Positions 47,140 to 55,183 of a DNA stretch of 64,000 nt are shown piece by piece. Every line of letters begins with the position of its first letter. The first letter of the stretch is position 1. This stretch comes from Mesorhizobium ciceri biovar biserrulae WSM1271 (GTDB lineage: Bacteria > Pseudomonadota > Alphaproteobacteria > Rhizobiales > Rhizobiaceae), in NCBI RefSeq assembly GCF_000185905.1, contig NC_014923.1, forward strand, positions 1,945,501-2,009,500. Direction: 5' to 3'. The notes below the pieces were generated by a model. The model was not told where the DNA came from, ran no database searches, and saw only the letters and a list, made by a program, of their open reading frames with translations. A program made the translations under genes and the position numbers.

Positions 47140-48108
47140 TTGGCACATACCCACGATCACACTGGGCACGGTCACGGCCCTGGTCATGTGCATGGCTCGA
47201 CCGACAAGAAACGCGTTCTGATCGCAGCCTGCCTGACCGGCGGCTTCATGGTCGCCGAGGCGCTTGGCGGCATCCTCACGGGCTCGCTGGCGCTGCTGGC
47301 CGATGCCGGCCACATGCTCGCCGATTCGATCGCGCTCGGCCTTGCCTGGTATGCGTTTCATCTTGGCGGCCGGCCGGCGACCGTTCGCCTCACCTATGGC
47401 TTCGGCCGGGTCAAGACGCTGGTGGCCTATACCAACGGCATCGCCATCTTCGTCATCGCGCTGTGGATCGTCTATGAGGCCTGGGGACGCCTGCAGGCGC
47501 CGGCGCCGGTGCTTGGCGGGCCGATGCTGGTGGTGGCGATCCTCGGCCTGCTGGTGAACCTCGGCTCGTTCTTCGTGCTGCATGGCGGCGACCGCGAGAG
47601 CCTGAACATGCGCGGCGCCATTCTGCATGTGCTTGGCGACCTGCTCGGCTCGGCCGCCGCCATCGTTGCGGCGCTGGTCATTCTGGCGACCGGCTGGACG
47701 CCGATCGACCCGATCCTGTCGGTCCTGGTTTCACTGCTGATCCTCTACACGGCGTGGTCGCTGATGCGGGAGGCCGCCCATGTCCTGCTCGAGGGCGTGC
47801 CGCCAAGCCTCGACCGAGATCTGATCGCCAGCGATATCGAGGCGACCATCCAGGGCGTGCGCGAAGTGCACCACATGCATGTCTGGTCGCTCGACGGGAC
47901 CAGCAACATGGCGACGCTGCATGCCTGTCTCGACGAGGGCGTCGATGCGCATCAGGCGGTGAGTGCCGTCAAGAAGCGGCTTGCCAGCGAGCACGGCATC
48001 AGCCATGCCACCGTGGAACCGGAATTCGGCCAATGCGCCGACGATGGCGACGAGCACGACCACGGGCACGAGCATGAAGCGGCTGCATATCACGACCACC
48101 ATCACTAG
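47140..48108 (+). CDS. CDF cation-efflux transporter with His-rich ends
   Basis: A 322-residue inner-membrane exporter of divalent metal ions. Six transmembrane segments are visible. Metal-site residues are in TM2 (ADAGHMLADS) and TM5 (HVLGDLLGS), the HxxxD pattern typical of zinc-selective members, with cobalt, cadmium or nickel as other options. N-terminal HTHDHTGHGHGPGHVHG and C-terminal DHDHGHEHEAAAYHDHHH should bind metal. The start is a TTG at 47140 with AGGAG (47128-47132) just upstream. A cytosolic domain follows TM6 (about residue 210 onward). The ZevAB-like pair on the other strand lies 1.3 kb away. Confidence 0.9.
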   Translation: MAHTHDHTGHGHGPGHVHGSTDKKRVLIAACLTGGFMVAEALGGILTGSLALLADAGHMLADSIALGLAWYAFHLGGRPATVRLTYGFGRVKTLVAYTNGIAIFVIALWIVYEAWGRLQAPAPVLGGPMLVVAILGLLVNLGSFFVLHGGDRESLNMRGAILHVLGDLLGSAAAIVAALVILATGWTPIDPILSVLVSLLILYTAWSLMREAAHVLLEGVPPSLDRDLIASDIEATIQGVREVHHMHVWSLDGTSNMATLHACLDEGVDAHQAVSAVKKRLASEHGISHATVEPEFGQCADDGDEHDHGHEHEAAAYHDHHH

Positions 48109-48122
48109 GACCGGATCGATCG

Positions 48123-48410
48123 ATGTCGATCGTCCTGCCTCAGGAGTTGCAAAACCTTGAAAACCAGCTTGACGAACGCCCATCCTCCGGACGCGGCATG
48201 ATGGACCGCGACACCAGGAACGCGGTCATCGCCGCCGCGTGGATCATGCTGCTGTTCGGTATAGGCGCCTACTATCTGCCGACCGTGATGCTGGCACTCG
48301 GCAGCCTTTCCACTGTGCTGGCCGGCGCCTTTGGCATCGTCTTCGTGCTGGCGTTCTTCTCGGTGTTCTGGCTGCGCGCCCGCAACCAGCGCAAAAACCA
48401 GGGTAAATAG
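48123..48410 (+). CDS. Small two-helix membrane protein
   Basis: A 95-residue protein with a hydrophilic, acidic first 30 residues and two predicted membrane helices (about 33-53 and 57-83) ending in a basic tail (RARNQRKNQGK). It begins 14 bases after the CDF gene and ends 16 bases before the denD-like gene on the same strand, so it is likely part of the same transcript. No family was recognised. It could be an accessory to the CDF exporter, but the evidence is only position. Confidence 0.6.
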   Translation: MSIVLPQELQNLENQLDERPSSGRGMMDRDTRNAVIAAAWIMLLFGIGAYYLPTVMLALGSLSTVLAGAFGIVFVLAFFSVFWLRARNQRKNQGK

Positions 48411-48426
48411 GCAAGGGATTTTCGAC

Positions 48427-49404
48427 ATGCGCATTCTGATCACTGGCGCCGCGGGTATGGTCGGCCGCAAGCTCATCGCCCGGCTGGCCAAGGACGGGAC
48501 GCTGCGCGGGGGCAAGATCACCGCGCTCGATCTCCACGATATCGTGCCGCCACAGGCGCCGAGCCTGGATGGCGTCAGCGTCACGCTGCACACCGGCGAT
48601 CTCGCCGAAGCGGGTGCCACCGAGCGCCTGGTCGCATCGCGCCCCGACGTCGTGTTCCACCTTGCCGGCATCGTGTCGGGCGAGGCGGAAGCGAATTTCG
48701 ATCTCGGCTACCGCGTCAATCTCGATGGCACGCGCGCCCTGTTCGATGCCATCCGGGTGGCGGGCTTTGCGCCGCGCGTCGTCTTCACCTCGTCGATCGC
48801 GGTGTTCGGCGCGCCGTTCCCGGACGTCATTCCCGATGACTTCCATCCGACGCCGCTGACCTCTTATGGTACCCAGAAGCAGATGAGCGAAGCGCTGCTG
48901 GCCGACTATTCCAGGCGCGGGTTCTTCGACGGTATCGGCATCCGGCTGCCGACAATCTGCGTGCGGCCGGGCAAGCCGAACAAGGCGGCGTCCGGCTTCT
49001 TCTCGGGCATCATCCGCGAGCCGTTGAGCGGCCATGAGGCGATCCTGCCGGTGCCGCGCTCGGTCGTGCACACGCATGCCAGCCCGCGCTCGGCGGTGAA
49101 CTTCCTGATCCATGCGGCGGGGATCGACGGCAGCGCTGTCGGGCCACGCCGCAATCTGACGATGCCCGGCGTCGCCGTCACCGTCGGCGAGCAGATCGAG
49201 GCGCTGGAACGCATCGCCGGGCCGAAGGCGGTAAGCCTGATCCGCGAGGTTCCGGATGACACGATCTGGGCGATCGTCAAGGGCTGGCCGACGCGCTTCG
49301 AGGCAAAGCGGTCGCGGGAGCTCGGCTTCAGCGCCGAAAAGAGTTTTGACGAGATCATCCGCGCTCACATCGAGGATGAGCTCGGCGGCAAGATCGCGGG
49401 TTAA
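48427..49404 (+). CDS. denD: NAD-dependent epimerase/dehydratase family, D-erythronate dehydrogenase-like
   Basis: A 325-residue Rossmann protein. It starts MRILITGAAGMVGRKL (NAD-binding), continues with SSIAVFG and the YxxxK site in TSYGTQKQMSE, and has the LPTICVRPGKPNKAASGFFSGIIREPL block that is typical of DenD. DenD oxidises D-erythronate at C2 in four-carbon acid-sugar catabolism. The partners usually found with it (DenD-OtnK/OtnC type kinases) are absent, so the functional name is tentative while the family is certain. ATG 48427 was chosen over a longer frame. Confidence 0.75.
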   Translation: MRILITGAAGMVGRKLIARLAKDGTLRGGKITALDLHDIVPPQAPSLDGVSVTLHTGDLAEAGATERLVASRPDVVFHLAGIVSGEAEANFDLGYRVNLDGTRALFDAIRVAGFAPRVVFTSSIAVFGAPFPDVIPDDFHPTPLTSYGTQKQMSEALLADYSRRGFFDGIGIRLPTICVRPGKPNKAASGFFSGIIREPLSGHEAILPVPRSVVHTHASPRSAVNFLIHAAGIDGSAVGPRRNLTMPGVAVTVGEQIEALERIAGPKAVSLIREVPDDTIWAIVKGWPTRFEAKRSRELGFSAEKSFDEIIRAHIEDELGGKIAG

Positions 49405-49429
49405 ACTCCGACCCTCGTGGCGTCGGGCA

Positions 49430-50647
49430 TCATCCGCCGCTCGCCAGGCTTGCCGACAGCAGCAGCAGTCCGAACAGGAACACGAAGGCGGCGCCGCCGA
49501 TCTCGACGATCGAGTGGATGCGGTTGCCCATGCGGCCGTCGCCGGCGAAATAGACCGCCCAGTTCTTGGCGGTCACCGCCAGCGTCGCCAGTGCCGAAAC
49601 GGTGATGGCGGTGCCCAGCGACATTGCCAGCACCGACAGCAGGCCGCCGAGCCAGAGGCCGTTGAGCAGGGCGAAGCTGAGCACGATCAGCGCGCCGGAG
49701 CAGGGGCGGATGCCGACCGCCGCCACCGCTGTCCAGGCCGTGCGCCAGTCGAAGCGGTCGCCTGACAGCAGCGCCGGATCGGGTGCGTGCGAATGGCCGC
49801 AGGTGTCGCAGACTTCGCCGGCCGCGTGATCGTGATGAGCATGATCGTGTTCGGCATGATCGTGATGATCGTGATGATCGTGCGAAGGGCCGTGCACATG
49901 GTCATGCGCGTGCAGCGCGTGCGAATGGGCATGCGCCGAATGGCTGTGAGCTGCATGGGAATGGCCGGCATGCGAATGCGCGCCGTGCGAATGACCCCCA
50001 TGAGAATGACCCCCATGAGAATGACCGGCGTGAGAATGGCCGGCATGAGCCGCCGACAGGCTGTAGGCCGGGCCCTTGCCGAACAGACGCAGGACGGCGG
50101 GGCCGAGTTTGCGCCACAGCAGCCAGGCGCCGAACAGGGTGACGAAGACAAAGCTCATGATCTCCATGAACCAGGCTGCGTCCGTCATCGAGACGGAGGT
50201 GCCGCGCAGGACGAAATAGGCGACCCCCATCACCGCGACCGCGGTCAGGCCCTGCAGCAGCGCCGAGACGAAGGACAAGAGGATGCCGCGCCGCAACGCC
50301 ACTTCATTGGCCACCATGTAGGACGAGATCACCGCCTTGCCGTGACCGGGGCCGGCGGCATGGAAAATACCGTAGGCGAAGGACAGGCCGACGAGTATCC
50401 AGATCTTGCTGCCGTCCTGGCGCATCGCCTTCATCGCCGTTGCCAGCGCGCGGTAGAATTCCTGCTGCCTGAGATTGATCCACATCAGGATATGGGCGAA
50501 CGGGCCGGTGGTGGGCGCCATGCCGTCATTGACGCCGATGCCGAGCGAACTCTGGGCATGAGCCGCGTCGGCGAAATGCATCATGGCGACTGTGAGGGCC
50601 AACAGGCCGAATGCCAAACGCAGGGACGGTTTCGTCACCGGCTTCAT
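49430..50647 (-). CDS. NicO-type metal permease with very His-rich loop (ZevB/RcnA-like)
   Basis: A 405-residue inner-membrane protein with about six helices after an N-terminal signal-like segment. The NicO signature is seen in GIFHAAGPGHGKAVISSY and in GIRPCSGALIVLSFAL. Between helices 3 and 4 lies a loop (residues 201-274) containing 33 histidines in tandem HAGHSHGG-type units, followed by a CDTC pair. It overlaps the DUF1007 gene by four bases. The pair matches ZevA/ZevB, linked to zinc uptake in Haemophilus, though a nickel/cobalt exporter (RcnA type) is the alternative. Transported metal and direction are inference. Confidence 0.82.
   Translation of the reverse strand: MKPVTKPSLRLAFGLLALTVAMMHFADAAHAQSSLGIGVNDGMAPTTGPFAHILMWINLRQQEFYRALATAMKAMRQDGSKIWILVGLSFAYGIFHAAGPGHGKAVISSYMVANEVALRRGILLSFVSALLQGLTAVAVMGVAYFVLRGTSVSMTDAAWFMEIMSFVFVTLFGAWLLWRKLGPAVLRLFGKGPAYSLSAAHAGHSHAGHSHGGHSHGGHSHGAHSHAGHSHAAHSHSAHAHSHALHAHDHVHGPSHDHHDHHDHAEHDHAHHDHAAGEVCDTCGHSHAPDPALLSGDRFDWRTAWTAVAAVGIRPCSGALIVLSFALLNGLWLGGLLSVLAMSLGTAITVSALATLAVTAKNWAVYFAGDGRMGNRIHSIVEIGGAAFVFLFGLLLLSASLASGG
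49822..50047 (-). repeat. In-frame 15-bp tandem repeats encoding the His-rich loop
   Basis: The DNA of the loop consists of repeated 15-base units (of the type CCCATGAGAATGACC as read on the plus strand) and degenerate derivatives, coding for G-H-S-H-x steps. Units are multiples of three, so copy-number change would lengthen or shorten the loop without a frameshift. Confidence 0.75.
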
Positions 50648-51312
50648 CCTTCTGGCTGACAGGTCAGTTCGAGCTTGGTGGCGAAGATCTTGCTCATATC
50701 GGTGCCGGTCGGGTCATTGAAAAAGGCATCGGTGAGGGTCTTCTGGTTTTCCTTGATGGCCTCGTCGGGGTCGGGACGGACCACCTTGCTGGTGCAGTTC
50801 GAGGGCAGGCCTTCGACCGTGATGTTGGAGTCCTCGGTGAAGTCGATCGCCGTGTAGAATGTCGGATCGTAGACGCCGATATCGATTTTGCCGTTGAGCT
50901 TGATCGGCAGCTTCGGTTCGGACTCGAACAGGATGATCAGCTGGTCGTTGTCGAAATTGGCCATCAGATGCGGCGGCGGCGTCATCGCCACGTCCTTGCC
51001 GTCGACGGTGACGAGCTGGAAGTAATTGAACTCCGCCAACGAGGCATGAACGGTGTCGGCGACTTCCTTCAGCTCCTTGTCGTCGAGCTTCAGGTCGGAG
51101 TTCTTGTCGAATTCCATCATCACCGTCGAGGAAAACAGATCGTCGAAGCGCCAGAGATGACGCAGAGCCTTCACGCTTTGGTGATCCGGGGAGAGGATCA
51201 CATCGAGGCGAGCCTCGGCGAAGACGTGTGGATGCACGTAAGCGGGTCCAGTGGCGGCAAAGCTAGCCGCCAAGGCCGAAGCCAGCATGATTGCGTGCCG
51301 TTTCAGGTGCAT
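50644..51312 (-). CDS. DUF1007 periplasmic protein (ZevA-like), EF-hand-like loop
   Basis: A 222-residue exported protein. The signal peptide (1-25) is followed by HPHVFAEARLDV, the conserved opening of DUF1007. Residues 69-80 form a loop DKNSDLKLDDKE that fits a calcium-type EF-hand pattern (positions 1, 3, 5, 9 and 12). Pro/His residues in TPPPHLMANF and two cysteines near the C-terminus are further features. The ATG stop overlap of four bases with the NicO gene makes this an operon. Likely a periplasmic metal carrier for the permease, by analogy to ZevA. Confidence 0.82.
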   Translation of the reverse strand: MHLKRHAIMLASALAASFAATGPAYVHPHVFAEARLDVILSPDHQSVKALRHLWRFDDLFSSTVMMEFDKNSDLKLDDKELKEVADTVHASLAEFNYFQLVTVDGKDVAMTPPPHLMANFDNDQLIILFESEPKLPIKLNGKIDIGVYDPTFYTAIDFTEDSNITVEGLPSNCTSKVVRPDPDEAIKENQKTLTDAFFNDPTGTDMSKIFATKLELTCQPEG

Positions 51313-51401
51313 TCTCGGTCGCGATTCCCTAGGCCTCGGAAGAGTTGCCGAGAGTTACCAGAAAGGGGGCGAAATTGGGACCGCTGCTCGGCTGAAGTGG
51401 G

Positions 51402-52301
51402 TCAGGCAACTTCACCCGTCCTGAACCACTGCACCAGGAAGTCGACGAAAACGCGGACCTTGGCCGGCAGATAGCGGCGGTGCGGGTAGACGGCGAAGAT
51501 GCCGCCGCCCGACAGGATACGGTCATCTATCACCGACACCAGCCGGCCGCTCGCGAGGTCGGGCGCGGCAATGAAATCCGGCAGGACGGTGAATCCCAGC
51601 CCGGACACGGCCGCGGCTCTCGCCGTCATCGGGCTGTTGACCTCGATCGGACCCGACACCGAAACGCTGACCGGATCGCCATTGTCGCCCTTGAACGGCC
51701 AGTTGTTCAGTCCGCGGCCATTGGTGTCGACGATGCAAGGCATGCGGCTGAGATCCTGCGGCCGTGTCGGCGTGCCGTGCTTGGCGATCAGTTCGGGGGA
51801 GGCGCAGAGCTTTATCGAAAACGGCGCCAGACGCCTGGCGATCAGCGACGAGTTCTCCAGCCGCGAGATGCGCACCGCAAGGTCGAAGCCTTCCTCGACC
51901 AGATCGACGAAGCGGTCGTCGAGCTGGATGTCGAGCACGATGTCGGGATGCTGCTTGGCGAAGTCGATCAGCGACTGGCCGATCGGCGCGTCGGCGAAGG
52001 TGCGCGGCGCCGACAGCTTGATCCGGCCGCGCACGTCGCCGGAGGATTCGCGCACCGCGTCGGCCAGGCTGTCGACCTCGCGCACGATCTCCGAGGCGCG
52101 CCGGTAATAGGTGTGGCCGGCCTCGGTCATCGAGAACTGGCGCGTGGTGCGGTTGAGCAGCAAAGCGCCGAGTTCGTCCTCCAACTCGCGCACATATTTC
52201 GACAGCAAGGCCTTGGAGCGGCCGATCTTGCGCGCCGCCGCCGAAAAGCCCTCGGCCTCGACCACGTCGATGAAGGCACGCATGCGCGTCAGTGTGTCCA
52301 T
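51402..52301 (-). CDS. LysR-family transcriptional regulator
   Basis: A 299-residue regulator. The winged helix-turn-helix (about 1-60: FSAAARKIGRSKALLSKYVRELEDELGALLLNRTTRQFSMTEAG read in parts) is followed by a substrate-binding domain (about 90-295). It starts at ATG 52301, two bases after the stop of the amidase gene on the same strand, so the two are probably transcribed together. LysR proteins usually control a divergent gene, but here the likely target is the amidase operon or genes elsewhere. The inducer is unknown. Confidence 0.9.
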   Translation of the reverse strand: MDTLTRMRAFIDVVEAEGFSAAARKIGRSKALLSKYVRELEDELGALLLNRTTRQFSMTEAGHTYYRRASEIVREVDSLADAVRESSGDVRGRIKLSAPRTFADAPIGQSLIDFAKQHPDIVLDIQLDDRFVDLVEEGFDLAVRISRLENSSLIARRLAPFSIKLCASPELIAKHGTPTRPQDLSRMPCIVDTNGRGLNNWPFKGDNGDPVSVSVSGPIEVNSPMTARAAAVSGLGFTVLPDFIAAPDLASGRLVSVIDDRILSGGGIFAVYPHRRYLPAKVRVFVDFLVQWFRTGEVA

Positions 52302-52303
52302 GG

Positions 52304-53500
52304 TCAGGCCTTTCGTGCCGCGTCGAGAAGTTTCCGGCCGAGCCGTATCAGGGCAATGTCGCTGCCGGAAGGGCCAAGCAGCGACAGGCCGAACGGGGCG
52401 CCGGCGACCGAGCCGATGGGCAGTGTGATCTGTGGAAAACCGGACAGGCCGGCCAGGCACAGAAGCTGGAGCGCCCGTTCGCGATAGGCCTGGAACTGCT
52501 CCGGCGTGCTGTCCACGTAAGGCGCCGGACCAGGCACCGTCGGCAAGACAAGGAAGCCGTCCTTGCCGAGCAGGGCGCTCAGTTCGCCGCGAAAGGTCAG
52601 ACGCCGCACCTTCTCGGCCTGGGCTGTCTTGTCGTCGACGGCGCGGCCGAAGCCGAATCGCTCCTCGACGCCGGGGCCGAGGTCGCGCTCGCCGCTGGTG
52701 ATCCATTCGCCATGCACCGCCCAGGCCTCCTTGGCCTGCAGCCGGCGAAAGCACCAGTAAAGTTCATCGGGAGATGAGGAGAAGCGGATTGCCGGCGTCG
52801 CCGGCGCGCCGAAAACCGCGCCCGCCAGCCCCTTCATTCCGGCATATTCGGCCAGCGCCGGGCGGGCGACCAGCCCGTCCAGCCAATCCAGCGCCAGCGG
52901 CCGGTCCAACACGTGCTGGTGCGGATCGCGGCCGAGCAGCAGCTTGCCGACGGTCTCGTAGGTCTCGATGTCGTCGGCGAACCAGCCGAACGTGTCGAGG
53001 CTCGGCGCCAGCTTCATCGTGCCGTCGAGCGAAATGCGGCCATGCGTGGTGCGCAGCCCGATCAGTCCGCAAAAGCTCGCCGGCGCGCGGATCGAGCCGC
53101 CGGTGTCGGAACCAGTGGCGATATCGGCCAGCCTGCCCGCCACCGCCGCCGCCGACCCCGATGAGGAGCCGCCGGTGACGCGGTCGGGTGCCGCCGGGTT
53201 CACCGGAAACGAGAAATGCGCATTCTGACCGAACAGCGCGAAGGCGAGCTCGTCGGTCTGCGTCTTGCCGACGAAGCGTGCGCCGGCATCGAGGATCATC
53301 TGCACGGCGGGTGCGGTGCGCGAGGCTGCGTGGCTTTCGGCGAATTTTTGCAAATTGCCGCAACCGGTGCGGTAGCCGGCGACGTCGTATATGTCCTTGA
53401 CGGCCAGCCGCAGGCCGGCCAGCGGGCCAAGCTGGGCATGTGCCACGGGCATCTGGCGAAGATCGAGAAAGGCGTTGAGAGGGCCGTGCGTGCCTGTCAT
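52304..53500 (-). CDS. Amidase-signature enzyme, AMI1-like
   Basis: A 398-residue amidase of the signature family (Ser-Ser-Lys triad). Lys35 (AVKDIYD), the cis-Ser region GGSSSGS (110-116) and the nucleophile Ser136 in SDTGGSIRAP are present. The block order and wording (KDIYDVAGYRTGCGN, DRVTGGSSSGSAAAVA, PSLDTFGWFADD) strikingly resemble plant AMI1, which converts indole-3-acetamide to the auxin indole-3-acetate. Whether this protein does so is inference; other aliphatic or aromatic amides are possible. The gene precedes a LysR gene (two-base gap) and is divergent from the decarboxylase gene. Confidence 0.85.
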   Translation of the reverse strand: MTGTHGPLNAFLDLRQMPVAHAQLGPLAGLRLAVKDIYDVAGYRTGCGNLQKFAESHAASRTAPAVQMILDAGARFVGKTQTDELAFALFGQNAHFSFPVNPAAPDRVTGGSSSGSAAAVAGRLADIATGSDTGGSIRAPASFCGLIGLRTTHGRISLDGTMKLAPSLDTFGWFADDIETYETVGKLLLGRDPHQHVLDRPLALDWLDGLVARPALAEYAGMKGLAGAVFGAPATPAIRFSSSPDELYWCFRRLQAKEAWAVHGEWITSGERDLGPGVEERFGFGRAVDDKTAQAEKVRRLTFRGELSALLGKDGFLVLPTVPGPAPYVDSTPEQFQAYRERALQLLCLAGLSGFPQITLPIGSVAGAPFGLSLLGPSGSDIALIRLGRKLLDAARKA

Positions 53501-53574
53501 CGTTCGATATCCGGATACGGTTGCCGCAACATTGTTCGACGCCAGAAATTTTACAACCTGCGATACGATTTTTA

Positions 53575-53603
53575 TTGATTGTGAAAGTCTTCGCCCTTAT
53601 ATC
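53575..53603 (+). promoter_or_regulatory. Sigma-70 promoter of the decarboxylase transcript
   Basis: TTGATT (53575-53580), a 17-base spacer and TATATC (53598-53603) give a plausible vegetative promoter. It places the start of transcription near 53610, about 430 nt before the start codon. Confidence 0.6.
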
Positions 53604-53609
53604 GCGCTT

Positions 53610-54040
53610 GCCCAAAGTCGCACGTGCCTGTGGGTGTCCGCCGATCCTCGAATGGTGAGGGAAATCGGTAAGGTAACTGGAGCCAACCCCTCCAGTCGGT
53701 CTAGCGGCCAACCGCCAGCCCGAGGACACCTTGAAGCAACGACGGTGCGGGCCTTTCTGGTGTTCTGCCGGTTGTCCAAAAACCGGGGTTACTGAAGAGG
53801 CACACCTTCATTGCCGGCAGTGCGGACGGGTCTCCCATCCAAGCCAAGGCAGACAAAGCGAACCGAGGCCGGGCAAGGCCAAGGTTCACCGCCGCGAGAC
53901 GGCGCTTCATGGTTCCGGGGTCTCCACCGGCTGGTTCCATGGATTTCCGTCCCGCCTTTGTCCACCGCGAGTTCGCGAGGCCGACAGCCCGCGTCCCGCA
54001 GCCTTATTGCGCGCCGAAAGGCGCTGATGGAGAGACCCCG
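53610..54040 (+). ncRNA. Long structured leader, candidate speF RNA
   Basis: The leader of about 430 nt has many stem-forming stretches, including CTGGAG-...-CTCCAG near 53678, GCCGGGCAAGGCC near 53870, CGCCGCGAGACGGCG near 53890, and GCGCCGAAAGGCGC close to the start codon. A long structured leader in front of a lysine/ornithine decarboxylase in alphaproteobacteria corresponds to the speF RNA family (Rfam). Identification rests on gene context and length; the consensus was not aligned. Its function is probably to sense polyamine state. Confidence 0.5.
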
Positions 54041-55174
54041 ATGGCCACCCAGCGCATCCTTGACTTCCTCGCCACCCGACGTCCGACCGGCCCCTGCCTC
54101 GTCGTCGACCTCGATGTCGTGCGCGACAATTTCCGCGCCTTCGAGAAGGCGCTGCCCGATTCCAGGATCTACTATGCGGTGAAAGCAAACCCGGCGCCGG
54201 AAATCCTGCGCCTGCTTGCTGCGATGGGCTCGTCCTTCGACACCGCTTCCGTTGCCGAAGTCGAGATGGCGATGGACGCTGGTGCGCCGGCGGACCGCAT
54301 CTCCTTCGGCAACACCATCAAGAAGGAGCGTGACATCGCACGCGCCTACCAGCTCGGCATCCGCCTGTTCGCCGTCGATTGCGTCGAAGAGGTCGAGAAG
54401 ATCGCCCGCGTCGCGCCCGGTGCGCGCGTGTTCTGCCGCGTGCTGACCGATGGCGAGGGCGCCGAGTGGCCGCTGTCGCGCAAGTTCGGCTGCGTGCCGG
54501 CGATGGCCGTAGACGTGCTGCGCCATGCCAAGGGGCTCGGCCTCGACGCCTATGGCGTGTCGTTCCATGTCGGCTCGCAGCAGACCGACCTGACCGCCTG
54601 GGACCGTGCGTTGGCCGACGCCAAGGTGGTGTTCGCGACGCTCGCCGAGGAAGGCATCGTCTTGAAGATGGTCAATATGGGCGGTGGTTTCCCGACGCGC
54701 TATCTGCGTGACGTGCCGGCCGCCCAGGCCTATGGCCAGGCGATCTTCTCGGCGCTGCGCAAGCATTTCGGCAATGCCATTCCGGAGACCATCATCGAGC
54801 CGGGCCGTGGCATGGTCGGCAATGCCGGCGTCATCAAGTCGGAAGTCGTGCTGATCTCGAAGAAGGCCGCCAACGACAATGTGCGCTGGGTGTTCCTCGA
54901 CATCGGCAAGTTCGGCGGTCTGGCCGAGACGATGGACGAGGCGATCCGCTACCCGATCGTCACCGCGCATGACGGCACGGAGACCGCACCTTGCGTGCTC
55001 GCCGGCCCGACCTGCGATTCGGCCGACGTGATGTACGAGAAGACGCCCTATCCGCTGCCTTTGTCGCTGACCATCGGCGACGAGGTGCTGATCGAAGGCA
55101 CCGGCGCCTACACGACCACCTACTCGGCGGTCGCCTTCAACGGCTTCGAGCCTCTCCGATCCTACGTGATCTGA
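54041..55174 (+). CDS. Lysine/ornithine decarboxylase (alanine-racemase fold)
   Basis: A 377-residue PLP decarboxylase (ODC group IV) producing putrescine from ornithine and cadaverine from lysine. PLP Lys in YYAVKANPAPEIL, the GFPTRY glycine-rich loop MVNMGGGFP, EPGRG for the phosphate and the active-site Cys in AGPTCDSADV are all present. Length equals the family norm. ATG 54041 has GGAGAG at close spacing. The product feeds homospermidine synthase (29011-30456). The gene is preceded by a long leader and followed by a large hairpin at 55184. Confidence 0.93.
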   Translation: MATQRILDFLATRRPTGPCLVVDLDVVRDNFRAFEKALPDSRIYYAVKANPAPEILRLLAAMGSSFDTASVAEVEMAMDAGAPADRISFGNTIKKERDIARAYQLGIRLFAVDCVEEVEKIARVAPGARVFCRVLTDGEGAEWPLSRKFGCVPAMAVDVLRHAKGLGLDAYGVSFHVGSQQTDLTAWDRALADAKVVFATLAEEGIVLKMVNMGGGFPTRYLRDVPAAQAYGQAIFSALRKHFGNAIPETIIEPGRGMVGNAGVIKSEVVLISKKAANDNVRWVFLDIGKFGGLAETMDEAIRYPIVTAHDGTETAPCVLAGPTCDSADVMYEKTPYPLPLSLTIGDEVLIEGTGAYTTTYSAVAFNGFEPLRSYVI

Positions 55175-55183
55175 CGGCGCTTG

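Larger units (their letters stand above)
53501..54040. other. Promoter and long leader region of the decarboxylase
   Basis: 540 bases between the divergent amidase start and the decarboxylase start. They contain one promoter (53575-53603) and a leader of about 430 nt described below. I saw no ribosome-binding site for a leader ORF. An in-frame extension of the decarboxylase upstream exists but is not supported. Confidence 0.5.

Noticed and set aside
48244..49368. Open frame of 374 codons antisense to the denD-like gene
   Set aside because: Shadow frame; the sense gene has full Rossmann and catalytic motifs.
53909..54040. N-terminal extension of the decarboxylase in frame
   Set aside because: The family begins at 54041 with a good SD, and the extension coincides with the structured leader.
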